Source: Halomonas aestuarii (GTDB lineage: Bacteria > Pseudomonadota > Gammaproteobacteria > Pseudomonadales > Halomonadaceae). From it: a DNA stretch of 64,000 nt. The stretch lies in contig NZ_CP018139.1 in assembly GCF_001886615.1 (NCBI RefSeq), positions 62,001-126,000 of the forward strand, written 5' to 3'. Shown here piece by piece: positions 45,758-54,525 of this stretch. The notes below the pieces were generated by a model, which was given only the letters and a program-made list of their open reading frames with translations, had not been told where the DNA came from and did not search any database. The position numbers and the translations under genes are program-made. Every line of letters starts with the position of its first letter. Within the stretch, counting starts at the first letter, position 1.

Positions 45758-46921
45758 GTGAGCAGCGAGAGCATTCCCGAGACCATGGCGGCCATGCTGC
45801 TGACCGGGCATGGCGGCGTCGACAGGCTGGTCTATCGCAAGGACGTGAGCGTGCCGCAGCCCGGACCCGGCGAGGTGCTGGTGAAGGTCACGGCGACCGC
45901 GAAGAACAACACCGACCGCAAGGCGCGCGAGGGCCTCTACCCCACCAAGGACAAGGGCGAGGTGACCTCCTTCGCCATGGGCGGCTCGCCGACCCTGACC
46001 TTCCCGCGCATCCAGGGGGCCGACATCGCCGGCCGCGTGGTGGCGGTGGGCGACGGCGTCGCGCCCTCGCGCATCGGTGAGCGGGGGCTGCTCGACTTCA
46101 ACCTCTACGCCGACCAGCGCCCCGACATCAACCTCACGCCGGACTACTACGGCCACGGCGCCGACGGCGGCTTCGCCGAATATGTCGCCGTGCCGTCCGG
46201 TCAGTTCCATCACGTGCCCAACCCCGAGCTGGCCGATGCCGAGCTGGCGGCCATGGGCATGTGCTCCTACCAGACCGCCTACCACATGATGACCTCGGCC
46301 CGCGTCGCCGCGGGCGAGCGGGTGCTCGTCACCGGGGCCAGCGGCGGCGTGGGCACGGCGCTGATCCAGCTGTGCCGGATCGTCGGCGCCATCCCCTACG
46401 CCGTGAGCCAACCGGATAAGGCCGATGCCCTGCTGGCGCTGGGCGCCGAGGCGGTCATCGACCGGGGCGACCTGCCGACCTTCGTCGACCGGGTGCTCGA
46501 GGCCACCGCAGGCGCGCCCATCGACGCGGTGATGGACCTGGTGGGCGGGGAGATGACCGACCGCTTCATCGACACCATGATCGTCGACATGGCCGGGCGG
46601 GCGACCTATCCGCGGCTCTCCATCGCCGGCGCCAGCGGCGGGAACCTCAGCGAGATCATGTGGACGCGCATCTACCTCTACCAGGTGCAGATCTTCGGCG
46701 TCTCCCACGGCACCCGCGAGGAGGCCGAGCAGCTGGTGGCGTGGATACGTGCGGGCCAGCTCAGGCCCGTGCTGCATGCCGCCTTCCGGCTCTCCGCGCT
46801 CCACGAGGCGGAACGCTACTTCGTCAATCGCGGCAGCAACTACCTGGGGAAGATCGTCATCGTCCCCGACAGCGAGTGGGCCGAGCATGGCGCACCCTAC
46901 GCCCTCCAGGAGCAACCATGA
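45758..46921 (+). CDS. zinc-independent MDR-family oxidoreductase (quinone-oxidoreductase-like)
   Basis: 387 residues from a GTG at 45758 with CAGGAGGTAG upstream. Medium-chain dehydrogenase fold: N-terminal GroES-like part and a Rossmann domain with TGASGGVGTALIQL. The catalytic-zinc Cys/His positions of alcohol dehydrogenases are not present (ATAKNNTDRKAR), so it is more like quinone oxidoreductases/enoyl reductases using NADPH. Its stop overlaps the next ATG by 4 bases, so it is co-translated with the proline-racemase homologue and probably works on the same pathway. Confidence 0.82.
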   Translation: MSSESIPETMAAMLLTGHGGVDRLVYRKDVSVPQPGPGEVLVKVTATAKNNTDRKAREGLYPTKDKGEVTSFAMGGSPTLTFPRIQGADIAGRVVAVGDGVAPSRIGERGLLDFNLYADQRPDINLTPDYYGHGADGGFAEYVAVPSGQFHHVPNPELADAELAAMGMCSYQTAYHMMTSARVAAGERVLVTGASGGVGTALIQLCRIVGAIPYAVSQPDKADALLALGAEAVIDRGDLPTFVDRVLEATAGAPIDAVMDLVGGEMTDRFIDTMIVDMAGRATYPRLSIAGASGGNLSEIMWTRIYLYQVQIFGVSHGTREEAEQLVAWIRAGQLRPVLHAAFRLSALHEAERYFVNRGSNYLGKIVIVPDSEWAEHGAPYALQEQP

Positions 46922-47967
46922 CCCCGTCACTGACCCTACAGCTGATCGATACCCATGCCGGCGGCGACGTCAGCCGCATCGTGGTCGGCGGCATCATGCC
47001 GTTGCCCGGCGCCACCGTACGCGACCAGATGCACTACCTGCGCGACGACGCAGACGGCCTGCGTCGGCTGCTGCTGGAGGAACCCTACGGCATTCCCGAG
47101 ATGTCGGTGGACCTGCTGGTGCCCGCCAGCGACCCCGAGGCCGTGGTGGGCTACATCATCATGGAGGTGATGGGCTATCCGATCTATTCCGGCTCCAACA
47201 CCATCTGCACCGCCACGGCGGTGCTGGAGAGCGGCCTGGTGCCCAAGCAGGAGGGACGCCAGAACTTCAAGCTCGAGTCCCCGGCCGGGCTGGTGCAGAT
47301 CGAGGCGCTGGTCGAGAACGGCGTGGTGGAGGCGATCACCTGTGCGGGGCTGCCGAGCTACATCGACACCTACCGCGACAGCATCCATGTGCCGACCCTG
47401 GGCGACGTGACCTACTCGGTGGCGTACAGCGGCGGCTTCTACGCCCTGGTGGACGCCAGCGAACTGGGCTTTTCCCTGGTGCGCGAGGAGGAGCGGGCAC
47501 TGGCCGATTGCGCCCACCGGATCGTCGAGGCAATCCAGGCCGAGCGCGGCTTCTCCCACTACACCCTTGGTGACGTGGGACCGCTGCCCTTCCTGCATTT
47601 CATGGGGCCCGTCGAGCAAGTCGCCGATGGCTACTATCGCTCCCGTTCGACCACCTACGTGCACCCGGGCGTGATCTGCCGCAGCACCACCGGCACCGGC
47701 ACCTCCGCCCGGCTGGCCCTGATGCACCATGAGGGGCGCATCCAGCCGGGCGATCGGCTGGAAACCATCTCGCTCCGCGAGACCGGCTTCATCGGCGAGT
47801 TCACCGGCTCCCACCAGGAAGGCCCCCACCGGGTGGTAGAGAACACCATCACCGGCAAGAGCTACGTCCTGGCGCACTCCGACATCGTGGTGAACTGCGA
47901 GGACCCCATGGTGGAGTGCGCCGGCCTGCACCACATCCTCACCGCGGGCCAGGCCGACTCCGACTGA
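46918..47967 (+). CDS. proline racemase / hydroxyproline epimerase-dehydratase family protein with Ser/Thr active site
   Basis: 349 residues, the length of the proline racemase superfamily, with both half-domains and the strong RSTTGTGTSARLALM block. In racemases and 4-hydroxyproline epimerases two Cys act as acid and base (MCGH... and SPCGTGT). Here the first aligns as YSGSNT (Ser) and the second as STTGTGT (Thr). Family members with Cys/Thr are trans-3-hydroxyproline dehydratases and some epimerases use Ser/Cys; Ser/Thr is not one I recognise, so the reaction cannot be assigned. The coupled MDR gene suggests a catabolic pair for an imino acid or related compound. Confidence 0.85.
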   Translation: MTPSLTLQLIDTHAGGDVSRIVVGGIMPLPGATVRDQMHYLRDDADGLRRLLLEEPYGIPEMSVDLLVPASDPEAVVGYIIMEVMGYPIYSGSNTICTATAVLESGLVPKQEGRQNFKLESPAGLVQIEALVENGVVEAITCAGLPSYIDTYRDSIHVPTLGDVTYSVAYSGGFYALVDASELGFSLVREEERALADCAHRIVEAIQAERGFSHYTLGDVGPLPFLHFMGPVEQVADGYYRSRSTTYVHPGVICRSTTGTGTSARLALMHHEGRIQPGDRLETISLRETGFIGEFTGSHQEGPHRVVENTITGKSYVLAHSDIVVNCEDPMVECAGLHHILTAGQADSD

Positions 47968-47994
47968 GCGGCTCTCGCACCCAACCCGCGCCGC

Positions 47995-48016
47995 CGGCCG
48001 GTCCCTGGACCGGCCG
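47995..48016. terminator. bidirectional terminator hairpin
   Basis: 10-bp stem CGGCCGGTCC / GGACCGGCCG with a minimal loop between the convergent racemase-family and amino-acid dehydrogenase genes. Confidence 0.55.
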
Positions 48017-48023
48017 CCTGCTT

Positions 48024-49151
48024 TCAGCAGGTCCGGCGATAGCGCATGGCGGCCAGGACCCGCTCCTTCGCCAGCGCCACGGCGGCGTCGCGGGGCAGCA
48101 CCTGGCCCTGCTCGGCCCGGCGCAGCACCGCCGCGACATTGGCCCGGATCTTCTCGGCGATGGTCTCGAGGGCCTCGCCCTCGCGACCGCCGTGATACTC
48201 GAGCGCCGCGCAGATCACCCCGCCGGCATTGACGATGAAGTCCGGCAGCACCAGCACGCCGCGTTCGGCGAGCCGCCGCTCGGCGCCCTCGGTCAGCGGG
48301 ATGTTGGCCCCTTCCACCACGACCCGGGCACGCAGACGCTCGACGTTGCCCTCGTGGATGACGTCGGGCCGCGCCGCGGGGATCCAGATGTCGCAGTCGA
48401 CATCGATGATGGCGTCACGTGGCCTTGACTCCCCGTCCGGGAAGTCCGCCACCGACCGGCCCTGCCGCTTCCAGTCGATCAGCGCCGGCACATCGAGGCC
48501 CTCGGCACGGAGCAGGCACCCCGTGGAATCCGAGGCCGCCACGATCCGGGCTCCCCGTTCGGCCAGGTGGCGGGCGGCATGCATGCCGACCGCCCCGAAC
48601 CCCTGCAGGGCGACGCGAGCCCCGGCGACCGGGACGGCCCCGAAGGGCTCGGCCGCCTCGAGGGCGACGGCCAGCCCGAACCCGGTGGCCCCGATCTCGT
48701 CCAGCGGAATGCCGCCGATCTCCCGGGGCAGCCCAACGGAACGGCCGATCATGTCGTGCACCCAGGCCATGGCGGTCTCGTCGGTGCCCATGTCAGGCCC
48801 CGGGATGTAATCCCGCACGTCCTTCAGGGCATGGGCGTAGGCGCGTACCAGCCTCTCCTTGTCGGCGACCGCCATCCCGGGATCGGCGAAGATCACCGCC
48901 TTGGCACCGCCGTGAGGCAACGAGGCCGCCGCGTTCTTGAGGGTCATGGCACGCGCCAGTCGCGCGCACTCCGCCAGGCTCACGTCGGGCGCCATACGCG
49001 TCCCGCCGATGGCCGGCCCCGCCGCCACGTTGTCGACCACCAGGATCGCCCGGAGCCCGGCGGCCGGGTCATGCAGGTAGAGGACCTTCTCGGGTCCCAG
49101 ATCGTCGGCAAGCTCGAAGGCCTCTTCCATCACCGTCTCCCCCATCGTCAC
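48024..49151 (-). CDS. Glu/Leu/Phe/Val-type amino-acid dehydrogenase
   Basis: 375-residue NAD(P)-dependent oxidative deaminase of the Leu/Phe branch. The catalytic Lys segment is SLPHGGAKAVIFADP, and the dinucleotide-binding motif is GFGAVGMHAARHL; VVEGANIPLT and LPDFIVNAGGVI are family blocks. The substrate-binding GGGK loop of leucine dehydrogenases is altered to HGGAK, so the preferred amino acid is uncertain. An Anr/FNR-like box lies about 90 bases upstream. Confidence 0.9.
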   Translation of the reverse strand: MTMGETVMEEAFELADDLGPEKVLYLHDPAAGLRAILVVDNVAAGPAIGGTRMAPDVSLAECARLARAMTLKNAAASLPHGGAKAVIFADPGMAVADKERLVRAYAHALKDVRDYIPGPDMGTDETAMAWVHDMIGRSVGLPREIGGIPLDEIGATGFGLAVALEAAEPFGAVPVAGARVALQGFGAVGMHAARHLAERGARIVAASDSTGCLLRAEGLDVPALIDWKRQGRSVADFPDGESRPRDAIIDVDCDIWIPAARPDVIHEGNVERLRARVVVEGANIPLTEGAERRLAERGVLVLPDFIVNAGGVICAALEYHGGREGEALETIAEKIRANVAAVLRRAEQGQVLPRDAAVALAKERVLAAMRYRRTC

Positions 49152-49240
49152 GTCCCTGTCGTCAAGCTAGCAGGGATCGTCCGGGTCGGAAGGCCCGAGC
49201 GCCTCGCCCGGGCGAGACGCGGTGCGACGGCGACGCCGCC

Positions 49241-49254
49241 TTGACCTGGATCAA
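49241..49254. promoter_or_regulatory. Anr/FNR-type box upstream of the amino-acid dehydrogenase
   Basis: TTGACCTGGATCAA, a dyad close to the Anr/FNR consensus TTGAT-N4-ATCAA, about 90 bases before the dehydrogenase start (minus strand) and 37 bases downstream of the end of the DUF4236 gene. Suggests oxygen-responsive control. Confidence 0.45.
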
Positions 49255-49290
49255 CCCCCGAGCCGTTGCCCTCCCCGGCTCGGGGGTCGC

Positions 49291-50391
49291 CTAGCGCCAG
49301 CGCCAGTCGGGCGCGAAGGGTTCGATGACGCGGAAGTCACCGGTGCGGGTGATGTCACGGCGCAGGGTGAAGGCCTTCATGGCCTCGCCGGGATCGAGCG
49401 CTTCCAGGCGGTCGAAGTCGAGCCGCTCCCACTGCTCGCGGGTGACCTTGACGCTGAAGAGGTAGGAGGGAGAGGCGTCTCCGTCGGAGGAATCGGCGAC
49501 GGGCCGATAGCCGGACAGCAGGACGAGCTCGGTCCGCGGCAGGCGCGCGAAGACCGCGCCGAGCACACGAAAGGCCACGCCATGCAGGTACGCCTGATAG
49601 AGCTGGCGTTGCCGAGTGGCCGTGAGCCGGTGGGGCGTCAGCTTGATCCGCTTGGCGGGCATGCTCCAGTGGCGGTCGGGCAGCTCCTGCTCACCGGGCA
49701 GTTCGATGTCCAGGGCGATGGTGCGACAGTCGTCCACCAGCTCGAAATCGATCAGCGTCTCGCGAGGCCAGTCGATCTCCTCCAGGCGTTCGGTGAGGGT
49801 CTGCTGCATGGCGTCCGGGTCCTCCCAGGTCGCCTCCTCCTCGCGCTGCTGCCGCTGGAACTCCTGGGCATCGAACTCGGCCTTGCGCCACTCCCAGGCC
49901 CGATAGGCCTCGGCGTGCTCGGCCTGGCGCCGGGCATTCTCCTCCTGCAGGCGCTGCCGGGCCGGGCCCCAGACCCCCTGCCACCAGGACGGCCGCTCCA
50001 GGATGACCGGGATGGGCGGCGGCTCCGGATAGCTGCGAGGCTCATACCCGATGGCATCCGGACAGGGCGTCTGCTCGTGCAACCGACCGAGCCGGTCGAG
50101 GCTGGCATTGAGACGCTCGCAGTGCGCCTGGAGGGCGTCGCGCAGCTCCTCCTCGGCATCTCGACGCAGCGCCCGGGCCTCGGCGGCGGACATCCGGGTG
50201 CCATCGCCGTGCCGGTAGCGGATCTCCCCGCTGGCGGTGATCTCGAGGTTCACCGGCTGCCCCTCGCCCTCCCCGCGCCCGACCACCAGCTCGATGCCCG
50301 GCGGGCCGACCGAGAGGCCGGGACGCAGCCGGGTGCTGATGAGCCGCACACCGGGTGCGAGACGAATGCGACGCTGGAAGCGGTACTCCAC
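49291..50391 (-). CDS. DUF4236-domain protein
   Basis: 366 residues from a GTG at 50391 with GGGGAG upstream. The N-terminus [14 protein letters not shown]...GLSVGPPG matches the DUF4236 domain (a short beta-rich domain often at the N-terminus of phage- or plasmid-linked proteins). A Gln/Glu/Arg-rich helical region (about 145-200) follows, then a C-terminal domain of about 160 residues ([26 protein letters not shown]) that I do not recognise. No signal peptide or membrane helix. Function unknown. Confidence 0.7.
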   Translation of the reverse strand: MEYRFQRRIRLAPGVRLISTRLRPGLSVGPPGIELVVGRGEGEGQPVNLEITASGEIRYRHGDGTRMSAAEARALRRDAEEELRDALQAHCERLNASLDRLGRLHEQTPCPDAIGYEPRSYPEPPPIPVILERPSWWQGVWGPARQRLQEENARRQAEHAEAYRAWEWRKAEFDAQEFQRQQREEEATWEDPDAMQQTLTERLEEIDWPRETLIDFELVDDCRTIALDIELPGEQELPDRHWSMPAKRIKLTPHRLTATRQRQLYQAYLHGVAFRVLGAVFARLPRTELVLLSGYRPVADSSDGDASPSYLFSVKVTREQWERLDFDRLEALDPGEAMKAFTLRRDITRTGDFRVIEPFAPDWRWR

Positions 50392-50511
50392 GGTGATCTC
50401 CCCGACGGTCTAGAGCTATAGCGTACTTTAGCGCTTATGGATCCTGATGGAAGCGTGGCGTTGGTGAGCGCGTTCCATGACTCGCGGGCAGGCCGACGAG
50501 TGCCCACGCGA

Positions 50512-50546
50512 AAACGCCGCCGGAAGCATGGCTTCCGGCGGCGTTT
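50512..50546 (-). terminator. terminator of tRNA-Ala
   Basis: 13-bp perfect stem CGCCGCCGGAAGC / GCTTCCGGCGGCG with a 3-base loop, 17 bases past the tRNA end and followed on the minus strand by TTTT. Confidence 0.8.
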
Positions 50547-50559
50547 GCGTGATGTTTCA

Positions 50560-50635
50560 TGGTGGAGCCTAGCGGGATCGAACCGCTGACCTCAACACTG
50601 CCAGTGTTGCGCTCTCCCAGCTGAGCTAAGGCCCC
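50560..50635 (-). tRNA. tRNA-Ala (GGC)
   Basis: 76 nt including encoded CCA. Acceptor GGGGCCT/AGGCTCC, D-arm AGCTCAGCTGGGAGAGC, anticodon loop CTGGCAG with GGC, T-loop GGTTCGATCC. Expressed as a single gene with its own terminator. Confidence 0.97.
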
Positions 50636-50857
50636 ACTGCGTCCCGCCTTGCGAGAACGGGGCGTATCATACGACGCGCCCTGCCCCCCGTCAAGCCCCG
50701 AACGGGAACTCGTTTCTACTCCCTTGTACCAATTACACTTAGGAGCAGAATGTGCCACCCTAGCCACATCATGAACGAGCCGGTCGAATCAGGGCGCGCC
50801 GTTATCTCGCAGGCGTCCCGAGTCGATAGTTGTCCACCATCATTCAGGAGCGTCCGA

Positions 50858-51505
50858 GTGATCAGGGTTCTCGTCGCCGATGACCACCACCTGGTGCGGA
50901 CCAGCATCGCCCACCTGCTGAATGCCGAGCGCGGGATTCGCGTGGTCGGCGAGGCCTCCAACGGTGAGGATGCGATCACCATGGCTCGCAAGCTCGAGCC
51001 GGACATCGTGCTGATGGATATCCGCATGCCCGGCATCGGCGGCCTGGAAGCCACGCGCAAGATCCACCGCTTCGCCAGTGACATCCGCATCCTGGTCCTG
51101 ACCGCCTTCATCGAGGAGACCTTTGCCCAGCGCCTGCTCGAGGCCGGGGCCCACGGTTTCATCAGCAAGGGCTGCCAGCAGGACGAGATGGTCGAGGCCA
51201 TCCACTGCGTGTTCGGCGGCAAGCGCTATGTCAGCCCCGAAATCGCCCAGCGGCTGGTGCTGTCGCGCATCGACGCGCCGGACAACCCCTTCGACCAGCT
51301 CTCCCAGCGCGAGCTCCAGGTGGCGATGATGGTCGTCAACTGCCAGCGGGTCGCCGACATCGCCGACCGCATGTTCCTCAGCCCCAAGACCGTCAATACC
51401 TACCGCTACCGGATCTTCGAGAAGCTCGGGGTGGCCTCCGACGTCGAGTTGACCCATCTCGGCCTGCGCCACGGCCTGGTGGACGGGTTCACCGAGGCCG
51501 ATTGA
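50858..51505 (+). CDS. gacA: response regulator GacA/UvrY
   Basis: 215 residues from a GTG at 50858 with CAGGAG upstream. Receiver domain with VADDHHLVR (acidic pair), VLMDIRMPGIGGLEATR (phospho-Asp) and KG at the Lys position; C-terminal LuxR-type helix-turn-helix LSPKTVNTYRYRIFEKLG identical in pattern to GacA. Activates small RNAs that titrate RsmA/CsrA and so switches biofilm, motility and secretion genes. Linked to uvrC as in other gammaproteobacteria. The cognate kinase GacS is not in the window. Confidence 0.95.
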   Translation: MIRVLVADDHHLVRTSIAHLLNAERGIRVVGEASNGEDAITMARKLEPDIVLMDIRMPGIGGLEATRKIHRFASDIRILVLTAFIEETFAQRLLEAGAHGFISKGCQQDEMVEAIHCVFGGKRYVSPEIAQRLVLSRIDAPDNPFDQLSQRELQVAMMVVNCQRVADIADRMFLSPKTVNTYRYRIFEKLGVASDVELTHLGLRHGLVDGFTEAD

Positions 51506-51573
51506 GCCCCTTGCCGCCCGGACGATTCTGTTAGGATGGCGGCTCCGCCATCCTCTTCCGGCACGCCGCGACC

Positions 51574-53388
51574 ATGAGCTTCGATTCCCGCGACTTCCTC
51601 GGCAGCGTCAGCGAGTCACCTGGGGTTTACCGCATGCTCGACGAGCAGGGCGAGACCCTCTACATCGGCAAGGCCCGTCGGCTCCGGGCACGCCTGGCCA
51701 GCTACTTCCGCGGCGCGTTGAACACCAAGACCCAGGCCCTGGTGGGCCGGATCGCCGATATCCAGGTCACGGTGACCAACAGCGAGACCGAGGCGCTGCT
51801 GCTCGAGCAGACGCTGATCAAGGAACTGCGTCCGGCCTACAACATCCTGCTGCGCGACGACAAGTCCTACCCCTTCGTCTTCGTCACCGACCGCCACCCC
51901 TTCCCGGCCCTGGAGTACAAGCGTGCCCGGGTGCGCCGTGACGACGGGCGCTATCTGGGGCCCTACCCCAGCAGCGGCGCCGTGCGCGAGAGCCTGTCGC
52001 TGATGCAGAAGATCTTCCGCATCCGCAACTGCGAGGACAGCGTCTTTGCCCACCGCACGAGGCCCTGCCTGCAGTACCAGATCCACCGCTGCAGTGCACC
52101 CTGCGTAGGCTACATCAGCGAGGCGGACTATCGCCGCGACCTGGAGCATGCGGTGATGTGCCTGGAGGGCAGGAGCGAGGCGGTGACCCGTGAGCTGACC
52201 GAGGCCATGGAAGCCGCGAGCGGCCGCCTGGACTTCGAGGAGGCCGCCCGGCTGCGCGACCAGGTCCAGCACCTGCGCCAGCTCCAGCAGCGCCAGTTCG
52301 TCGACACCGGCGGCGGCGATGCCGATGTCTTCGCCCTGGCGAGCCGGCCCGGGGCGCTGTGCATCTCGGTGCTCACGGTGCGCCAGGGCCGCCTGCTGGG
52401 GGCCCGTCACCATGCTCCCGCCAACGGGCTGGACCTGGGGCCCGAGGCCCTGCTCGGCGACTTCATCAGCCAGTTCTATCTGGGCCAGGCGCGGGAGATC
52501 CCGGCCGAGGTGATCACCAGCCACCCCGTGCCGGATGCCGACCTGATCGCTCGGGCGCTCGGCGAACGGGCCGGCAAGCGCATCCGCCTGACCGACCAGG
52601 TGCGCGGCCACCGGGCGCAATGGCGCGAGCTGGCCCGCACCAATGCCGAACAGCAGCTGGCCAGCCAGCTGGCGAGCCAGACCCAGCTGTCGAAGCGCTT
52701 CGAGGCGCTGCGCGAGACCCTCGACCTCGAGAGCACGCCACAACGGCTGGAGTGTTTCGACATCAGCCACAGCCATGGGGAGGCCACCGTGGCGTCCTGC
52801 GTGGTGTTCGACGAGGGTGGCCCGCGCAAGTCCGACTACCGGCGCTTCAACATCGAGGGCGTGGCGGCCGGCGACGACTATGCCGCCATGCGCCAGGCCC
52901 TGACCCGTCGCTTCAAGCGCCTGGCCGAGGGGGAAGGCGAGCGGCCGGACATCCTGATCGTCGATGGCGGCAAGGGACAGCTGAACATGGCCCGCGAGGT
53001 CTTCGCCGAGCTCGGCGTCAGCGGCGTCACGCTGCTCGGCGTGGCCAAGGGCACCACCCGGAAAGCGGGCCTGGAGACGCTGTTCGTCGAGACCGTCGAT
53101 CGCAGCCTGGACCTCGATGGCGCCTCCCCCGCCCTGCACCTGATCCAGCATATCCGTGACGAATCGCACCGCTTCGCCATCGCCGGCCACCGGGCACGGC
53201 GGGACAAGACCCGGCGCACCTCGACCCTGCAGGACATCCCCGGGGTCGGCCCGCGCCGGCGCCGCGAGCTGCTGCGCTTCTTCGGCGGCCTGCACGGCGT
53301 CAAGCAGGCCAGTCGCGAGGAGCTGGCCCGGGTCCCGGGCATCAGCGCCACCCTGGCAGAGACGATTCATCGCGCCCTGCATGGATGA
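51574..53388 (+). CDS. uvrC: excinuclease ABC subunit C
   Basis: 604-residue nuclease making both incisions in nucleotide-excision repair. GIY-YIG domain (GVYRMLDEQGETLYIGKARR), UVR domain (FEEAARLRDQVQ), UvrC homology domain (ERLECFDISHSHG-like block, DGGKGQL) and C-terminal helix-hairpin-helix repeats (IPGVGPRRRRELL, VPGISATLA). Sixty-eight bases after gacA and 66 bases before pgsA. Confidence 0.98.
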   Translation: MSFDSRDFLGSVSESPGVYRMLDEQGETLYIGKARRLRARLASYFRGALNTKTQALVGRIADIQVTVTNSETEALLLEQTLIKELRPAYNILLRDDKSYPFVFVTDRHPFPALEYKRARVRRDDGRYLGPYPSSGAVRESLSLMQKIFRIRNCEDSVFAHRTRPCLQYQIHRCSAPCVGYISEADYRRDLEHAVMCLEGRSEAVTRELTEAMEAASGRLDFEEAARLRDQVQHLRQLQQRQFVDTGGGDADVFALASRPGALCISVLTVRQGRLLGARHHAPANGLDLGPEALLGDFISQFYLGQAREIPAEVITSHPVPDADLIARALGERAGKRIRLTDQVRGHRAQWRELARTNAEQQLASQLASQTQLSKRFEALRETLDLESTPQRLECFDISHSHGEATVASCVVFDEGGPRKSDYRRFNIEGVAAGDDYAAMRQALTRRFKRLAEGEGERPDILIVDGGKGQLNMAREVFAELGVSGVTLLGVAKGTTRKAGLETLFVETVDRSLDLDGASPALHLIQHIRDESHRFAIAGHRARRDKTRRTSTLQDIPGVGPRRRRELLRFFGGLHGVKQASREELARVPGISATLAETIHRALHG

Positions 53389-53454
53389 GCCGGGCCCGGG
53401 CGGATAGAATGAGGGGATTTCCCGGCACCCCCAAGGCAAGGAACGCAGCTCTCG

Positions 53455-54006
53455 ATGAACATACCCAACCTCCTCACCCTGGCCAGAATCCTCTTCATTC
53501 CGATGCTGGTGGTGCTGTTCTACCTGCCCTTCAGCTGGAGCATGCCGCTGGCTGCCGGCATGTTCGGCCTGGCCGCAGTGACCGACTGGCTGGACGGCTA
53601 CCTGGCCCGGCGCTGGGACCAGTCCACCCCCTTCGGCGCCTTCCTCGACCCGGTGGCCGACAAGCTGATGGTCGCCGTGGCCCTGGCCCTTCTGATCGAG
53701 CGCTATGACGCGGTCTGGCTGACCCTCCCGGCGCTGGTGATCATCGGCCGCGAGATCGTGATCTCCGCCCTGCGCGAGTGGATGGCCGAGATGGGCAAGC
53801 GTGGCCAGGTGGCGGTCTCCTGGATCGGCAAGGTCAAGACCACGCTGCAGATGATCGCCCTGCTGGTGCTGCTGGCCTTCGCCCCCGGTAGCCCCATCGC
53901 CCTGCTGGGCGTGGTGACCCTCTATGTGGCCGCCCTGCTGACGCTCTGGTCGATGATCCTCTACCTGCGGGCGGCCTGGCCCCACCTCAGCAGCTCCATG
54001 CGCTGA
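53455..54006 (+). CDS. pgsA: CDP-diacylglycerol-glycerol-3-phosphate 3-phosphatidyltransferase
   Basis: 183-residue inner-membrane enzyme of phosphatidylglycerol synthesis. The CDP-alcohol phosphatidyltransferase signature D-x2-D-G-x2-A-R-x8-G-x3-D-x3-D is complete ([27 protein letters not shown], spaced correctly). Four to five TM segments. Third gene of gacA-uvrC-pgsA; tRNA genes follow. Confidence 0.97.
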   Translation: MNIPNLLTLARILFIPMLVVLFYLPFSWSMPLAAGMFGLAAVTDWLDGYLARRWDQSTPFGAFLDPVADKLMVAVALALLIERYDAVWLTLPALVIIGREIVISALREWMAEMGKRGQVAVSWIGKVKTTLQMIALLVLLAFAPGSPIALLGVVTLYVAALLTLWSMILYLRAAWPHLSSSMR

Positions 54007-54066
54007 ATATTCACGAAAAGTGTTTGACAGTCACCGACTTATCCGTATAATTCGCACTCGAGTCAG

Positions 54067-54141
54067 GCGGGAATAGCTCAGTGGTAGAGCATCGCCTTGC
54101 CAAGGCGAGGGTCGCGAGTTCGAATCTCGTTTCCCGCTCCA
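54067..54141 (+). tRNA. tRNA-Gly (GCC)
   Basis: 75 nt including encoded CCA. GCGGGAA/TTCCCGC acceptor, D-arm TAGCTCAGTGGTAGAGC, anticodon loop TTGCCAA with GCC, T-loop AGTTCGAATCT. First of the tRNA group after pgsA. Its last 22 bases recur exactly at 54227-54248. Confidence 0.98.
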
Positions 54142-54180
54142 GACTCGAAGAGCACCAAAGCTGAGTCAATGCGTGCGACA

Positions 54181-54248
54181 GCGAGGGTCGCGAGCCGGAA
54201 CGCCGGTTCGACTGATGGCAGCCCCATCGAATCTCGTTTCCCGCTCCA
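54181..54248 (+). pseudogene. fragmentary second tRNA-Gly 3' half / possible attachment-site scar
   Basis: GCGAGGGTCGCGAG (54181-54194) repeats the variable-loop/T-stem of tRNA-Gly, then 32 unrelated bases (54195-54226), then TCGAATCTCGTTTCCCGCTCCA in part (54227-54248), an exact copy of the tRNA 3' end. No 5' half or anticodon arm is present, so it cannot make a tRNA. Either a decayed tandem tRNA or the footprint of an element that integrated at the tRNA-Gly 3' end. Confidence 0.75.
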
Positions 54249-54274
54249 TTCCCCACGAATGGCACGACTCATGA

Positions 54275-54348
54275 GGCTGGATGGCAGAGTGGTTATGCAG
54301 CGGACTGCAACTCCGTGTACGCCGGTTCGATTCCGACTCCAGCCTCCA
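54275..54348 (+). tRNA. tRNA-Cys (GCA)
   Basis: 74 nt with CCA. Acceptor GGCTGGA/TCCAGCC, anticodon loop ACTGCAACT with GCA, T-loop GGTTCGATTCC. Confidence 0.97.
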
Positions 54349-54380
54349 TTATTCCCCAGCTGCCCGCTCGGAACCGTGCC

Positions 54381-54467
54381 GCCCGGATGGCGAAATTGGT
54401 AGACGCAAGGGACTTAAAATCCCTCGGTGGAAACACCGTGCCGGTTCGAGCCCGGCTCCGGGCACCA
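54381..54467 (+). tRNA. tRNA-Leu (UAA)
   Basis: 87 nt with CCA and a long variable arm (CGGTGGAAACACCG). Acceptor GCCCGGA/TCCGGGC, anticodon loop CTTAAAA with TAA, T-loop GGTTCGAGCCC. Confidence 0.97.
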
Positions 54468-54525
54468 GCTAACCCGCACCCTTCCGGCAAGCGTCGGGCG
54501 TGACCCTCCAACGGGACGCCATGTC

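Noticed and set aside
44753..46930. 725-codon antisense frame across thiG and the MDR gene
   Set aside because: Spans two well-supported genes; composition and lack of start signals mark it as a shadow.
50435..50767. 110-codon minus-strand frame over tRNA-Ala
   Set aside because: It runs through the tRNA and its terminator; not a protein gene.
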